Source of the DNA: Bacteroidales bacterium
Lineage (GTDB): Bacteria; Bacteroidota; Bacteroidia; Bacteroidales; UBA932
Direction of reading: 5' to 3'
Assembly (NCBI GenBank): GCA_022653675.1
Contig: JALCST010000013.1
Coordinates: 1-62,998, forward strand
Length of the DNA stretch: 62,998 nucleotides
Notes under the pieces: generated by a model
Seen by the model: only the letters and a program-made list of their open reading frames with translations
Told to the model about the DNA's origin: nothing
Databases searched by the model: none
Shown here: in pieces, positions 8,773-17,672 of the stretch
How the letters are laid out: the number at the start of each line of letters is the position of its first letter
How positions within the stretch are numbered: position 1 is the stretch's first letter
Translations under genes and position numbers: made by a program

Positions 8773-10335
8773 CTACTCTTCGATTTTTTCACCTTTAGAA
8801 TTGTACCAGTCGAACTGGGTGATCGGATAATCCGTAACGGATTCTATCCTGATTTTACAATTGTACTTCTTGCACCATTTGCGCCGAATGCTGTTGAAGA
8901 CCCCCTTGTCCAGATAAGCTTCGATAATTGGGCTGACTTTAAGAACGAAATTATTAAGTTTCAAGTCATTGCAGTAATAGGCAAGTGGCCTTTCGATAGT
9001 TTCGTCGATAATAAGCGTCGAACCTATCTTTCCTGTCCCGTGGCAGGTAGGACAAACCTCGGTCGTCGTCATTTCGGTCGCCGGGCGCACCCTCTGGCGC
9101 GTTATCTGCATCAGGCCGAAACGGGACAGCGGCAGTACGTTGTGCTTAGCGCGGTCGTTTTCCATAAGTTCGACCATATGCTTGTACAGCTGAATCTTAT
9201 GATTGTTGTCCTCCATGTCGATGAAATCGACTATCACTATGCCGCCGAGATCGCGTAAGCGCATTTGCCGTGCTATTTCGTCCGCAGCATAGATATTGAC
9301 GTCGAAAGAATTGTGCTCCTGGTCGTTTTGCTTTATCCTGGTACCGCTATTGACGTCTATGACGTTCAAAGCCTCGGTATGCTCAATTATTATGTAGGCT
9401 CCCTGCTTTAACGGTACGACCCTGCCAAATGCGCTTTTTATCTGGCGTTCAACTTCGAAATGGTCGAAAATTGGCTCGCTTCCGGTGTACATCTTTACGA
9501 TTTTTTCCTGTTCCGGAGCGATAGTGGTCACATAATCCTTTATCTCCTTGAACACCGCCTCGTCATTGACATAGATGTTTGAGAACGAGTCGTTCAGAAG
9601 GTCCCGGAGAATTGTGGTGGTACGGCTTGTCTCCGTAAAGAGAAGCTGTACCGTCTTGCTTTTCGCAAGTCTCGGCCAGGATTTCTCCCAGCGGGAAATC
9701 AGGGAACGGAGTTCGGCATTCAGAACAGCAGCTTTCTTCCCTTCAGCTGCCGTACGTAAAATTACGCCGTAGTTGGGCGGAAGGATACTGCCGACGAGAC
9801 GCTCGAGGCGTCTCCTCTCCTCTTTCGAGGTAATTTTCTGTGAAATGCTGATCTTATCCGAAAATGGCAGAAGCACCAGGTTCCTGCCGGCGATTGAGAT
9901 TTCAGCCGTCAGGCGGGCGCCCTTGGTGGATATGGGTTCCTTGACGATCTGCACGACAATCGGCTGACCTACCCTCAGAAACCTCTCTATCCTGCCCTCT
10001 TTTTCAAGGATATCGTTGATCTTGATATTCTTGTAAAGAATGTGGGCGTCGACGTTAGGATTGATTTGTTTGGTGAAATAATCGAAGGCCTTGAAATTGA
10101 AACCGAGGTCGAGGTAATGCACGAAGGCATCCTTTTCATCCCCGATATCGACAAATGCAGCATTGAGAGCGGGCATTATTTTCTTTACCCTGCCGAGATA
10201 CACATCTCCGACAGACAAATTGTTCCCCCCACTTTGTTCTTTGCTGAATTCAATCAAGCGGTGGTTTTCCATAAGAGCTATGGAAATCTCGCTCGGATTG
10301 GCGTTAACTACAAGATCCTTTTCGATGTTATCCAT
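8773..10335 (-). CDS. rng: Ribonuclease E/G family protein
   Basis: A 520-residue endoribonuclease of the RNase G type, acting in rRNA maturation and mRNA turnover. An S1 RNA-binding region is at about residues 40-125 (VGDVYLGRVKKIMPALNAAF). The catalytic magnesium-binding aspartates are in NVIDVNSGT (Asp327) and VIVDFIDME (Asp370), and the zinc-link CPTCHG is at 428-433. No long C-terminal degradosome scaffold is present, which fits RNase G. It is convergent with argH and separated from the upstream bS22/HU genes by a terminator. Confidence 0.93.
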   Translation of the reverse strand: MDNIEKDLVVNANPSEISIALMENHRLIEFSKEQSGGNNLSVGDVYLGRVKKIMPALNAAFVDIGDEKDAFVHYLDLGFNFKAFDYFTKQINPNVDAHILYKNIKINDILEKEGRIERFLRVGQPIVVQIVKEPISTKGARLTAEISIAGRNLVLLPFSDKISISQKITSKEERRRLERLVGSILPPNYGVILRTAAEGKKAAVLNAELRSLISRWEKSWPRLAKSKTVQLLFTETSRTTTILRDLLNDSFSNIYVNDEAVFKEIKDYVTTIAPEQEKIVKMYTGSEPIFDHFEVERQIKSAFGRVVPLKQGAYIIIEHTEALNVIDVNSGTRIKQNDQEHNSFDVNIYAADEIARQMRLRDLGGIVIVDFIDMEDNNHKIQLYKHMVELMENDRAKHNVLPLSRFGLMQITRQRVRPATEMTTTEVCPTCHGTGKIGSTLIIDETIERPLAYYCNDLKLNNFVLKVSPIIEAYLDKGVFNSIRRKWCKKYNCKIRIESVTDYPITQFDWYNSKGEKIEE

Positions 10336-10345
10336 GTTAATAATA

Positions 10346-10387
10346 AAAATCTAAAGCAGATTCCGAAAAGAAATCCGCTTTAGATTA
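10346..10387 (-). terminator. Terminator of the HU-bS22 transcript
   Basis: Minus strand: AATCTAAAGCGGATTTC and its near-complement GGAATCTGCTTTAGATT form a stem of about 17 bp with a short loop, followed by TTTATT. It lies between the small basic gene and the RNase gene. Confidence 0.7.
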
Positions 10388-10416
10388 TTTTGTTGTAGGC
10401 ACAAGGGCATTTAATG

Positions 10417-10506
10417 CTACTTCTTCTTATGCCTATTCTTGCGCAAACGCTTCTTGCGTTTGTGCGTAGACATCTTGTGTCTTTTTCTTTTCTTGCCGCT
10501 TGGCAT
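10417..10506 (-). CDS. 29-residue bS22/AURKAIP1-COX24-like ribosomal small protein
   Basis: A very short gene read from ATG at 10506: MPSGKKRKRHKMSTHKRKKR followed by nine more basic residues ending KKK. Two thirds of the residues are Lys, Arg or His. The pattern matches the small AURKAIP1/COX24 domain protein widespread in Bacteroidota and related to mycobacterial bS22 and mitochondrial mS38, so a place on the small ribosomal subunit is likely. A ribosome site AAAGGACGT precedes it. It lies 20 bases after the HU gene in the same direction, and a terminator follows. Easily missed because of its size. Confidence 0.8.
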   Translation of the reverse strand: MPSGKKRKRHKMSTHKRKKRLRKNRHKKK

Positions 10507-10526
10507 ACGTCCTTTAGTTTATTAAA

Positions 10527-10808
10527 TTATTTGACATTCTTTACCTTATTCATAAACACCTTTGCAGGTTTGAATGCAGGTATATTGTGAGCCGGAATGG
10601 TCATAGTCTGGTTCTTGGAAATATTACGTGCGGTTTTCTTTGCGCGCTTTTTGACGATGTAGCTACCGAAACCACGGAGGTAAACATTTTCCCCTTTTGA
10701 GAGGGAATCCTTAACCACCTCCATGTACTTCTCGATAACAGCTTGAACCTGGCTTTTTTCCATACTAGTTGCCTTGGAAATCTCATTAACGATGTCTGCT
10801 TTAGTCAT
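10527..10808 (-). CDS. hup: HU/IHF family DNA-binding protein
   Basis: A 93-residue histone-like protein that bends and compacts DNA. The N-terminal helices MTKADIVNEISKATSM and the arm signature GFGSYIVKKRAKKTARN are typical of HU, as is the Pro-containing beta arm (PAHNIPAFKPAKVF). Length is standard. A TATTTTTG promoter box sits about 55 bases upstream, and the bS22-like gene follows in the same transcript. Confidence 0.95.
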   Translation of the reverse strand: MTKADIVNEISKATSMEKSQVQAVIEKYMEVVKDSLSKGENVYLRGFGSYIVKKRAKKTARNISKNQTMTIPAHNIPAFKPAKVFMNKVKNVK

Positions 10809-10861
10809 AATGCTTTCGTACTTTATTGGTTAATAAATATTATCGTTCATTTTTGGTTTGG

Positions 10862-10869
10862 CAAAAATA
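10862..10869 (-). promoter_or_regulatory. -7 box upstream of HU
   Basis: Minus-strand TATTTTTG matches TAnnTTTG, 54 bases before the HU start. Confidence 0.55.
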
Positions 10870-10990
10870 GAGTTAATTCTGTAATATTCAAAAATTAAAG
10901 ATTTTTTTTTGTGGCACAGAGATTGACAAATTATGTTTTGAAAATAAAATTCAGCCCGGGTAACCGGATTACTGACAAAATGACACAGAC

Positions 10991-13444
10991 ATGAAACTGG
11001 AAGATTTGATTCAAGGAGGAAATTCAGAAATAGGGATAGTCCCAATAATGAATATTGAAAACATAAACGACGTAAAGGATGTGGAAATGCCTATTTCCCT
11101 TCCCATATTGGCTTTGAGGAATGCCGTACTTTTCCCAGCCACGGTAATTCCCGTAACCGTCGGAAGGGAAAAGAGCGTCAAGCTCATACAGGATGCCGAA
11201 GCCGGGAACAAGATCATAGGCGCAGTAACACAGCTCGATCCTAAAATAGACGACCCGGGCAAGGAAGACCTTAATAAAATAGGGACCATGGCCCGCATAA
11301 TAAAGATAATAGAGATGCCCGACGGTACAAGTACCGCCATTCTGCAAGGCATACGCAGGTTCGTCATAGATTCCATAAGTACTATGGATCCATACATGTT
11401 GGCAAACGTAACATACATGAGCGAAATACACCCGCTCAGCAACGATCAAGACATTCCTGTAATAATAAGTTCCATAAAGGACGCCGCCGCAAACATAATA
11501 AAGCTGTCTCCCAACCTTCCCGACGAAGCGGCAGCCGCGATCAAAAACATTGACGGATACGAATTCGTTATAAACTTCGTCGCATCGTCGGTCCAGCTCG
11601 ACAGTCCTTCAGAAAAGTTGAAACTGTTGGATGAAAGTGCTATTAAGGAACGCGGCATGAAGCTTCTCGAGCTTCTCAACAAACAGATAGAACTGCTTAA
11701 ACTCAAGGCGGACATACAAAAGAAAGTCAAGAGCGAAATAGACCAGCAGCAACGGGAATACTATTTGAACAACCAATTGAAAACAATACAGGAAGAACTC
11801 GGCATGGGCAGTTCCGACGACACTTCCGAATTCAAGGAGAGGGCAGCTAAGAAAAAATGGCCGAAGGAGGTGTCCGAAGCCTTCGATAAGGAGCTGAAAA
11901 ACCTGTCGAAGATCAATCCGGCGTCGCCCGACTATAACGTGCAATACTCTTACATAAATTTTCTGCTTGACCTGCCATGGAATGAGCATACCAAAGACAA
12001 TCTCGATTTGAAAAACGCCAAGAAAGTTCTCGACGAGGATCACTACGGACTCGATACCGTAAAGGACAGGATAATAGAATTCCTTGCCGTACTGAAACTG
12101 AAAGGGAACATGAAATCCCCGATAATGTGCCTGTACGGGCCTCCGGGTGTCGGCAAAACGTCACTCGGCAAATCGGTGGCTCGCGCTCTCGGAAGGAAAT
12201 ACGGCAGGATTTCGCTCGGTGGCATGAACGACGAGAGCGAGATAAGAGGACACCGTAAGACATATATAGGAGCCATGCCAGGCAGGATAATGCAAACCAT
12301 AAAGAAGTGCGGAAGTTCCAACCCCGTTATAGTGCTTGACGAAATAGACAAGGTAAGTAATGTCAAAGGTTACAACGGAGACCCTTCCTCTGCCTTGCTG
12401 GAAGTGCTCGACCCCGAACAGAATTCTGCATTCCATGACAATTACCTGGACATAGACTACGACCTATCCCATGTGCTTTTCATAACGACTGCAAATGACA
12501 CGAGCACCATTCAGCCCGCACTGCGGGACAGGATGGAAATGATACCCATTTCCGGCTACGTGACCGAAGAAAAAGTGGAGATAGCCAAACGCTTCCTTGT
12601 GCCCAAAGAGCTGGAAGCAAGTGGATTGAAAGCGTCTCAATTCAAAATAGGAGTTTCAGGCATAAAAACCGTCATCGACCAGTATACCAGGGAATCCGGT
12701 GTGCGCGGCCTGGACAAGCAAATCGCGAGGCTTGCAAGGATAACCGCTAAAAAGATAGCTCTCGGCGAAAAAAAGAAAGTTTCCCTCGAACCTGCGGAAA
12801 TAAAGGATTTCCTCGGACTTCCGACAAATATGCACGACATGCAGAAAGGGAACGAAGGAGCTGGAGTAGTAACAGGACTTGCTTGGACAGAGATGGGAGG
12901 AGAGATACTCTTTGTCGAATGCTCCCTGAGCGAGGGTAAGGGATCGCTTACGACCACAGGCAATCTAGGCGACGTTATGAAGGAATCGGCAACGATAGCC
13001 CTCGAATACCTTAAAGCCAATCCGGAGCTAATCGGTGTAAAACCGAAGATATTCCGAGAAAGAGACATACATATTCACGTTCCAGAAGGTGCAATTCCTA
13101 AGGACGGACCTTCCGCCGGCGTTACTATGGTCAGCGCCATAGCATCGGCCCTACGTCACAAGGCGGTGCGCCACGGGATCGCGATGACGGGCGAAATAAC
13201 GCTGAGAGGCAAGATCCTGCCCATAGGAGGTGTCAAGGAAAAAATTCTCGCCGCGAAGAGGGCCGGCATCAAGACCATCCTGCTTCCGAAGGATAATGAA
13301 AGGGACATAAAAGAAATAAATGAAATGTACTTAAAAGGCCTTACCTTTGTTTACGTTGATACGATCCCAGAATTGTTTGACTATGTATTCTCAAAAACTC
13401 AACGTAAAGATAGAGCCGTCGTGGAAGGCGGTACTGGAAAGTGA
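10991..13444 (+). CDS. lon: ATP-dependent protease Lon
   Basis: An 817-residue LonA protease that degrades misfolded and regulatory proteins. It has an N-terminal LON substrate domain (about residues 35-240), an AAA+ module with Walker A GPPGVGKTS near 382 and Walker B VIVLDEID near 445, and a C-terminal protease domain with catalytic Ser in PKDGPSAGV (about 707) and Lys in GGVKEKILAA (about 750). Length fits the Bacteroides enzyme. The chosen start lacks a strong ribosome site, and ATG at 11048 is an alternative. The 3' end overlaps ung by 62 bases. Confidence 0.96.
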   Translation: MKLEDLIQGGNSEIGIVPIMNIENINDVKDVEMPISLPILALRNAVLFPATVIPVTVGREKSVKLIQDAEAGNKIIGAVTQLDPKIDDPGKEDLNKIGTMARIIKIIEMPDGTSTAILQGIRRFVIDSISTMDPYMLANVTYMSEIHPLSNDQDIPVIISSIKDAAANIIKLSPNLPDEAAAAIKNIDGYEFVINFVASSVQLDSPSEKLKLLDESAIKERGMKLLELLNKQIELLKLKADIQKKVKSEIDQQQREYYLNNQLKTIQEELGMGSSDDTSEFKERAAKKKWPKEVSEAFDKELKNLSKINPASPDYNVQYSYINFLLDLPWNEHTKDNLDLKNAKKVLDEDHYGLDTVKDRIIEFLAVLKLKGNMKSPIMCLYGPPGVGKTSLGKSVARALGRKYGRISLGGMNDESEIRGHRKTYIGAMPGRIMQTIKKCGSSNPVIVLDEIDKVSNVKGYNGDPSSALLEVLDPEQNSAFHDNYLDIDYDLSHVLFITTANDTSTIQPALRDRMEMIPISGYVTEEKVEIAKRFLVPKELEASGLKASQFKIGVSGIKTVIDQYTRESGVRGLDKQIARLARITAKKIALGEKKKVSLEPAEIKDFLGLPTNMHDMQKGNEGAGVVTGLAWTEMGGEILFVECSLSEGKGSLTTTGNLGDVMKESATIALEYLKANPELIGVKPKIFRERDIHIHVPEGAIPKDGPSAGVTMVSAIASALRHKAVRHGIAMTGEITLRGKILPIGGVKEKILAAKRAGIKTILLPKDNERDIKEINEMYLKGLTFVYVDTIPELFDYVFSKTQRKDRAVVEGGTGK

Positions 13445-14069
13445 ATTTGAAAAGCCTTATTTCCAAGAACTTGCAGATTACCTGCACCGGGAAAAATCGG
13501 AGGGGAAAACCATATACCCCGCGGGTTCCCTTATTTTCAACGCTTTCGCCCTCACCCCGTTCGACAAGGTGCGCGTAGTGTTACTCGGCCAGGATCCTTA
13601 CCATAATCCCGGGCAGGCCGAAGGTCTCTCCTTTTCCGTCCCGAACGGAATGCCGTTGCCGCCGTCCCTGCGCAACGTCTACAAGGAGATAGAGGACGAC
13701 CTGCATATCAACCTGCAAGGTAAGCAGGGTTCGCTCAGGGGCTGGGCCGGACAGGGAGTATTCCTCCTCAACGCCATCCTTACCGTACGCGCAGGCCAGG
13801 CAGCTTCGCACAGCAGGATCGGTTGGCAGGAATTCACCGACAGCGTAATAACGACCGTCTCCAACCGACGTGAGCACGTGGTCTTCCTTCTGTGGGGAAA
13901 TTTCGCGAGGGAAAAGAGAGCCCTCATAGACCCTTCCAAACATCTCATTCTCGAAGCCGCCCACCCATCTCCCCTAGCCAATGGTGCATTTTTCGGTTGC
14001 CGTCATTTTTCCAAGGCAAACGCATATCTGGAATCCCATGGCGAAGCACCGATCGATTGGGCCCGCTGA
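13383..14069 (+). CDS. ung: Uracil-DNA glycosylase
   Basis: A 228-residue family 1 UDG that removes uracil from DNA. The water-activating motif GQDPYH is at residues 69-74 (Asp71), and the leucine-loop motif reads HPSPLA near residue 194. I place the start at ATG 13383, inside the end of lon, because the protein begins MYSQKLNVKIEPSW as expected for the family; a further in-frame ATG at 13347 would add 12 unlikely residues. The 62-base overlap with lon suggests coupled expression. Confidence 0.95.
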   Translation: MYSQKLNVKIEPSWKAVLESEFEKPYFQELADYLHREKSEGKTIYPAGSLIFNAFALTPFDKVRVVLLGQDPYHNPGQAEGLSFSVPNGMPLPPSLRNVYKEIEDDLHINLQGKQGSLRGWAGQGVFLLNAILTVRAGQAASHSRIGWQEFTDSVITTVSNRREHVVFLLWGNFAREKRALIDPSKHLILEAAHPSPLANGAFFGCRHFSKANAYLESHGEAPIDWAR

Positions 14070-14119
14070 TTTTGAAAAGTTCTGAAAAGAAAGTACTTTC
14101 GCACGACAATATCGACAAC

Positions 14120-14599
14120 ATGAAAACCGCCATATTTCCCGGATCCTTCGATCCATTTACACTCGGGCATCTCGATGTCCTAAATTCAGCCCTGCTCGTA
14201 TTCGACAAGGTGATTATAGCTGTAGGCTACAATTCCACGAAAAACGGATTCTTTTCGCAGCAGGCACGCGTGGAAATGATAAAGGACGCCACCGCCGACA
14301 TGGAGAACGTCGAAGTGGTGTGTTATAACGGAATGACAATCGACCTCTGCAGAAAGATGAAAGTCAACTTCATAATAAGGGGACTGCGTACCACCACGGA
14401 TTTCGAGCTAGAGAGCGTCATAGCCCAGGCGAACAAGCAGATGAACGAGAAAATACTGACCGTATTCATACCTGCAAGCAGCGAATATTCGTTCATATCA
14501 TCCACCGTAGTGCGCGACGTACTTGTCAATGGCGGAAATGCCAAAAAGTTTCTCCCAAAGGAGATCGACATCGACAAATATCTGAAGGAAAGGGAATGA
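14120..14599 (+). CDS. coaD: Phosphopantetheine adenylyltransferase
   Basis: A 159-residue nucleotidyltransferase making dephospho-CoA from phosphopantetheine and ATP. It has FPGSFDPFTLGHLDV at the N terminus (the TxGH catalytic motif) and the C-terminal ISSTVVRD ATP motif. Length is exactly typical. The ATG at 14120 was chosen because the longer frame upstream does not match the family. Its last bases overlap the next gene in ATGA. Confidence 0.96.
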   Translation: MKTAIFPGSFDPFTLGHLDVLNSALLVFDKVIIAVGYNSTKNGFFSQQARVEMIKDATADMENVEVVCYNGMTIDLCRKMKVNFIIRGLRTTTDFELESVIAQANKQMNEKILTVFIPASSEYSFISSTVVRDVLVNGGNAKKFLPKEIDIDKYLKERE

Positions 14600-16086
14600 A
14601 AAAGTTTGCGACAGTTATTTTCGCTGCAGCCATACTACTAGCGGCGGCAACTGTCCAAAGCGCCGCCCAGAATATATACAAGGGAGTCGGCAATTATCTG
14701 AGAAGCCTGGACGGGAACGAAGTCCCCACAATAGAAGCGAAGGTCGACCGGCTAGTCGGAGCCTGCATGGACAGCACCGAAGCCGCAAAAACCGCAGCCT
14801 TCTGTTATGACTATTACTTACGTTCTCCCATAATGGGTTATGAATCCGTCGCCCTTTACATTGCAGACAATTATTTCCTGAACGGGAAATACGAATGGCC
14901 AGCGGCGGGGGGACTCGTAATGCTAAAGCTCTTCGCCGAATTCAACCGCAACAGCATGATCGGATGCCGCGCCCCTGTCCTGAAAGTCTTTGACATAAAC
15001 GGCAAGATGCTCGACATGCCTGACGGCAAATCGGTTTACAAGGCCGCATATTTTTACGATACCGGTTGCAGCGAATGTAAGATCCAGACACCGCTTCTCA
15101 TCAAATACCTTAAATCATATTCAGGCATTCCGCTGGTTTTCTATGCATTCTATACGCAGGCCGATTCATTGTCATGGAAGAAGGCCGCAGCCGAGTTCGA
15201 TTCGATAGCCAATTACTACGTTACCGTGGTAAACGTTTGGGATCCGAACGAAAACAGCGATTTCCACAAGCAGTATTCCGTCCTTTCCACTCCACAACTG
15301 TTTCTTATCGACAGGCAAAATACTGTCGTGGGAAGGAAACTGGATTGTACCGCGCTCGAACAGCTTATCGCAAAACTCGATGCGAAAAACAGGGAAGACG
15401 AGGATTTCTTCATGAGATTCTTCGATGCCCTCAAGCCTTTGGACGATACGATCGTGAACGAAGCTGTCGATGCCTTTTATGAAAAAACATCACCCGATTC
15501 GGCACTTTTCTGCAACACATTTTACGAGCTTTACCGTTTCATGAAGGATTCGAACGATTACGAAATCCAGAAGGGTGCCGTATATCTAGCTGAAAAATAT
15601 ATAATCGGGAAGAGTGGAATGTGGCCGGAAGACATAGTGGGCCAATGCAGCGAAGCCGTAGAACTGTTCAAACGCAACCCCCTCGGCGAAACTGCTCAGA
15701 ACCTTTTCCTTCAGGATGCAAGGGGTCGCAACACAACCCTGCTGAAAGGCAAGGCGAAGGCGAAGGCCGTCTATTTCTTCGATTTCAATTGTCCCGTTTG
15801 CGAGGCTTCCACCGAAGACATGAAGGCCATGGATAACCTTTTTAAGAAAAAGGGCGTACAAGTCACTGTGGTATATGTAGGGACCGAAAGCAAGCGTTTC
15901 AGGAAATACGCGAAGAATTTGCCCCGCAAATGGAGGATACTGCATGACGGAAGCGGATATTCGCAGATGTACGAGAAATACAACCTGACTTCGGTGCCCG
16001 CCATATATCTACTTGAGGGGAATAACGAAGTGATGGCTAAAGAGATAAATACCACAACCTTGAAAAAACTGGTCGAAGGACTTTAA
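14596..16086 (+). CDS. Secreted tandem thioredoxin-like protein
   Basis: A 496-residue exported protein. The signal peptide covers about residues 1-25 (hydrophobic core then SAAQ). Two thioredoxin-like modules are visible, each with a CxxC pair at the start of its helix: CSEC at 158-161 and CPVC at 399-402, each preceded by a hydrophobic strand (AAYFYDTG, AVYFFDFN). A helical N-terminal segment with YEWP resembles the domain found ahead of thioredoxin folds in many Bacteroidales periplasmic proteins. Its likely role is disulfide or redox chemistry in the periplasm; substrate unknown. It overlaps coaD by four bases and is two bases before the UbiD gene. Confidence 0.8.
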   Translation: MKKFATVIFAAAILLAAATVQSAAQNIYKGVGNYLRSLDGNEVPTIEAKVDRLVGACMDSTEAAKTAAFCYDYYLRSPIMGYESVALYIADNYFLNGKYEWPAAGGLVMLKLFAEFNRNSMIGCRAPVLKVFDINGKMLDMPDGKSVYKAAYFYDTGCSECKIQTPLLIKYLKSYSGIPLVFYAFYTQADSLSWKKAAAEFDSIANYYVTVVNVWDPNENSDFHKQYSVLSTPQLFLIDRQNTVVGRKLDCTALEQLIAKLDAKNREDEDFFMRFFDALKPLDDTIVNEAVDAFYEKTSPDSALFCNTFYELYRFMKDSNDYEIQKGAVYLAEKYIIGKSGMWPEDIVGQCSEAVELFKRNPLGETAQNLFLQDARGRNTTLLKGKAKAKAVYFFDFNCPVCEASTEDMKAMDNLFKKKGVQVTVVYVGTESKRFRKYAKNLPRKWRILHDGSGYSQMYEKYNLTSVPAIYLLEGNNEVMAKEINTTTLKKLVEGL

Positions 16087-16088
16087 CC

Positions 16089-17669
16089 ATGTACGAGAAT
16101 CTGTCGAAATGGATAGAGGCTCTCGAGAAGGAAGGGGAGCTGTTGAGGATTCCCGAATACGTGGATCCTATACTCGAAATAGCCGTCAGAACGGAACTGG
16201 AATATGAGAAGGAAAACGGAGGTAAAGCTCTCCTGTTCGAAAATACCGGTACGAGATATCCTGTTATAACCAATATGTTCGGTTCTGTGAAGAGGATGCA
16301 TTCTGCACTCGGCATAAAATCTTTTGAAGAACTGGCACAGAAAATCACCGAATTCGCCGATACGGTGTTAAGGGACAAGGGGGGATTTTTCAACAGGTTG
16401 AATTTCAGAATGTCCGTTTCCAAAGCGATGAAATGGTATCCGGTCATCAAACCGGGCAATGCACCATGCCAGGATGTCGTACAATATGCCTGCGACCTGT
16501 CGAAACTTCCAATACTTAAATTCCGCGAAAAGGACAGCGGAAAGCTGATGAATATGGGCATCGTTAATTCCATGGACAATTCCAGCGGAATACGCAACGC
16601 CGTCGTCTGCCAGATGCACCCGATAGGAGACGATACCTTCGCCATACATTGGGACAAACGATGCTCCATAGCACGCAACCTAGACAAATGTGAAAGTTAC
16701 AGAATGCCGGTTGCCGTCAGTCTCGGAGGCGACCCGGCACTTTATTACGCAGGTTATGCCCCTATCCCAGACGAGATAGACGAATACCTTTTCGCCGGTT
16801 TCCTTAGGGACAAACCGGTCGAACTGGTCCAATGCCTAACGCAGGATGTACAGGTACCCGCCGATTGCGATTTCGTCCTAGAAGGCTACATACAGAAGCG
16901 CGAATCCGCTGCGCCCGAAGCATCTTTTGCAGATCTATCCGGATATTACTCGGCACCTGCATCCTTCCCAATATTTCACGTCACATGCTTGACGCACAGG
17001 AAACAAGCTGTTTACACGGCTACTGTAAATTGTTCACCGGAAGGTGAAAAAAGATTCATCACCCTCTTCGACGAAGAGCTGTTCAATGCGGCATTCAGGA
17101 TAATCATCGCTCCCGAACTGGAGGAGATCCATTTCCCCAACTGGGGCCTGAAAAACAACATCGCACTGGTAAAGATCCGCAATTCGTATAACGGCCAGGC
17201 CTATAAGGTAGCAGACGCACTATGGGGAACGAATCTCATGATGTTATGCAAGATCATAATCGTTCTCGGCAAGGATATCGACCTGCACGATACCGACGCA
17301 GTAAACGCCGCCATCGCATCCAATTACGACGCTGCTTCAGACACGTTGATAACAAAGGGACCTCTCGACATGTTCGATCACTCCGTTCAGGGATTTGCCG
17401 GACTCGGTGGCAAATCGGGAGGCAAGATATGCATAGACGCCACGACCCCAAAGAATGTCAGGGGACATGAAAAGGGTATCGAATTCATACACGAAGGCGA
17501 GTCATCGTCAGCGGCGATCGCCGTAACCCTCGACGAAGGCAGCGATGCCTCGACAGTCGAGGAAAAGCTTTTGGAACTCGGCATCAACTGCGATCCCGCG
17601 ACCGCTCTCATAAGCGGCGGACAGCTCAGGCTCGATGCACGCAAACACTTTAAAGAAGAAAAGGCATAG
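16089..17669 (+). CDS. UbiD-family decarboxylase
   Basis: A 526-residue member of the UbiD family, whose enzymes use prenylated FMN to decarboxylate aromatic or unsaturated acids. Start MYENLSKWIEALEKEGELLR and segments such as MPVAVSLGGDPALYY and DFVLEGYI are family hallmarks. The segment normally reading EGPFGDHTGYY is EASFADLSGYY here, so that part of the active-site region has diverged. No ubiX partner is in the window. The substrate is unknown; quinone synthesis or aromatic acid metabolism are both possible. Two to three bases separate it from its neighbours. Confidence 0.85.
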   Translation: MYENLSKWIEALEKEGELLRIPEYVDPILEIAVRTELEYEKENGGKALLFENTGTRYPVITNMFGSVKRMHSALGIKSFEELAQKITEFADTVLRDKGGFFNRLNFRMSVSKAMKWYPVIKPGNAPCQDVVQYACDLSKLPILKFREKDSGKLMNMGIVNSMDNSSGIRNAVVCQMHPIGDDTFAIHWDKRCSIARNLDKCESYRMPVAVSLGGDPALYYAGYAPIPDEIDEYLFAGFLRDKPVELVQCLTQDVQVPADCDFVLEGYIQKRESAAPEASFADLSGYYSAPASFPIFHVTCLTHRKQAVYTATVNCSPEGEKRFITLFDEELFNAAFRIIIAPELEEIHFPNWGLKNNIALVKIRNSYNGQAYKVADALWGTNLMMLCKIIIVLGKDIDLHDTDAVNAAIASNYDAASDTLITKGPLDMFDHSVQGFAGLGGKSGGKICIDATTPKNVRGHEKGIEFIHEGESSSAAIAVTLDEGSDASTVEEKLLELGINCDPATALISGGQLRLDARKHFKEEKA

Positions 17670-17672
17670 GAT

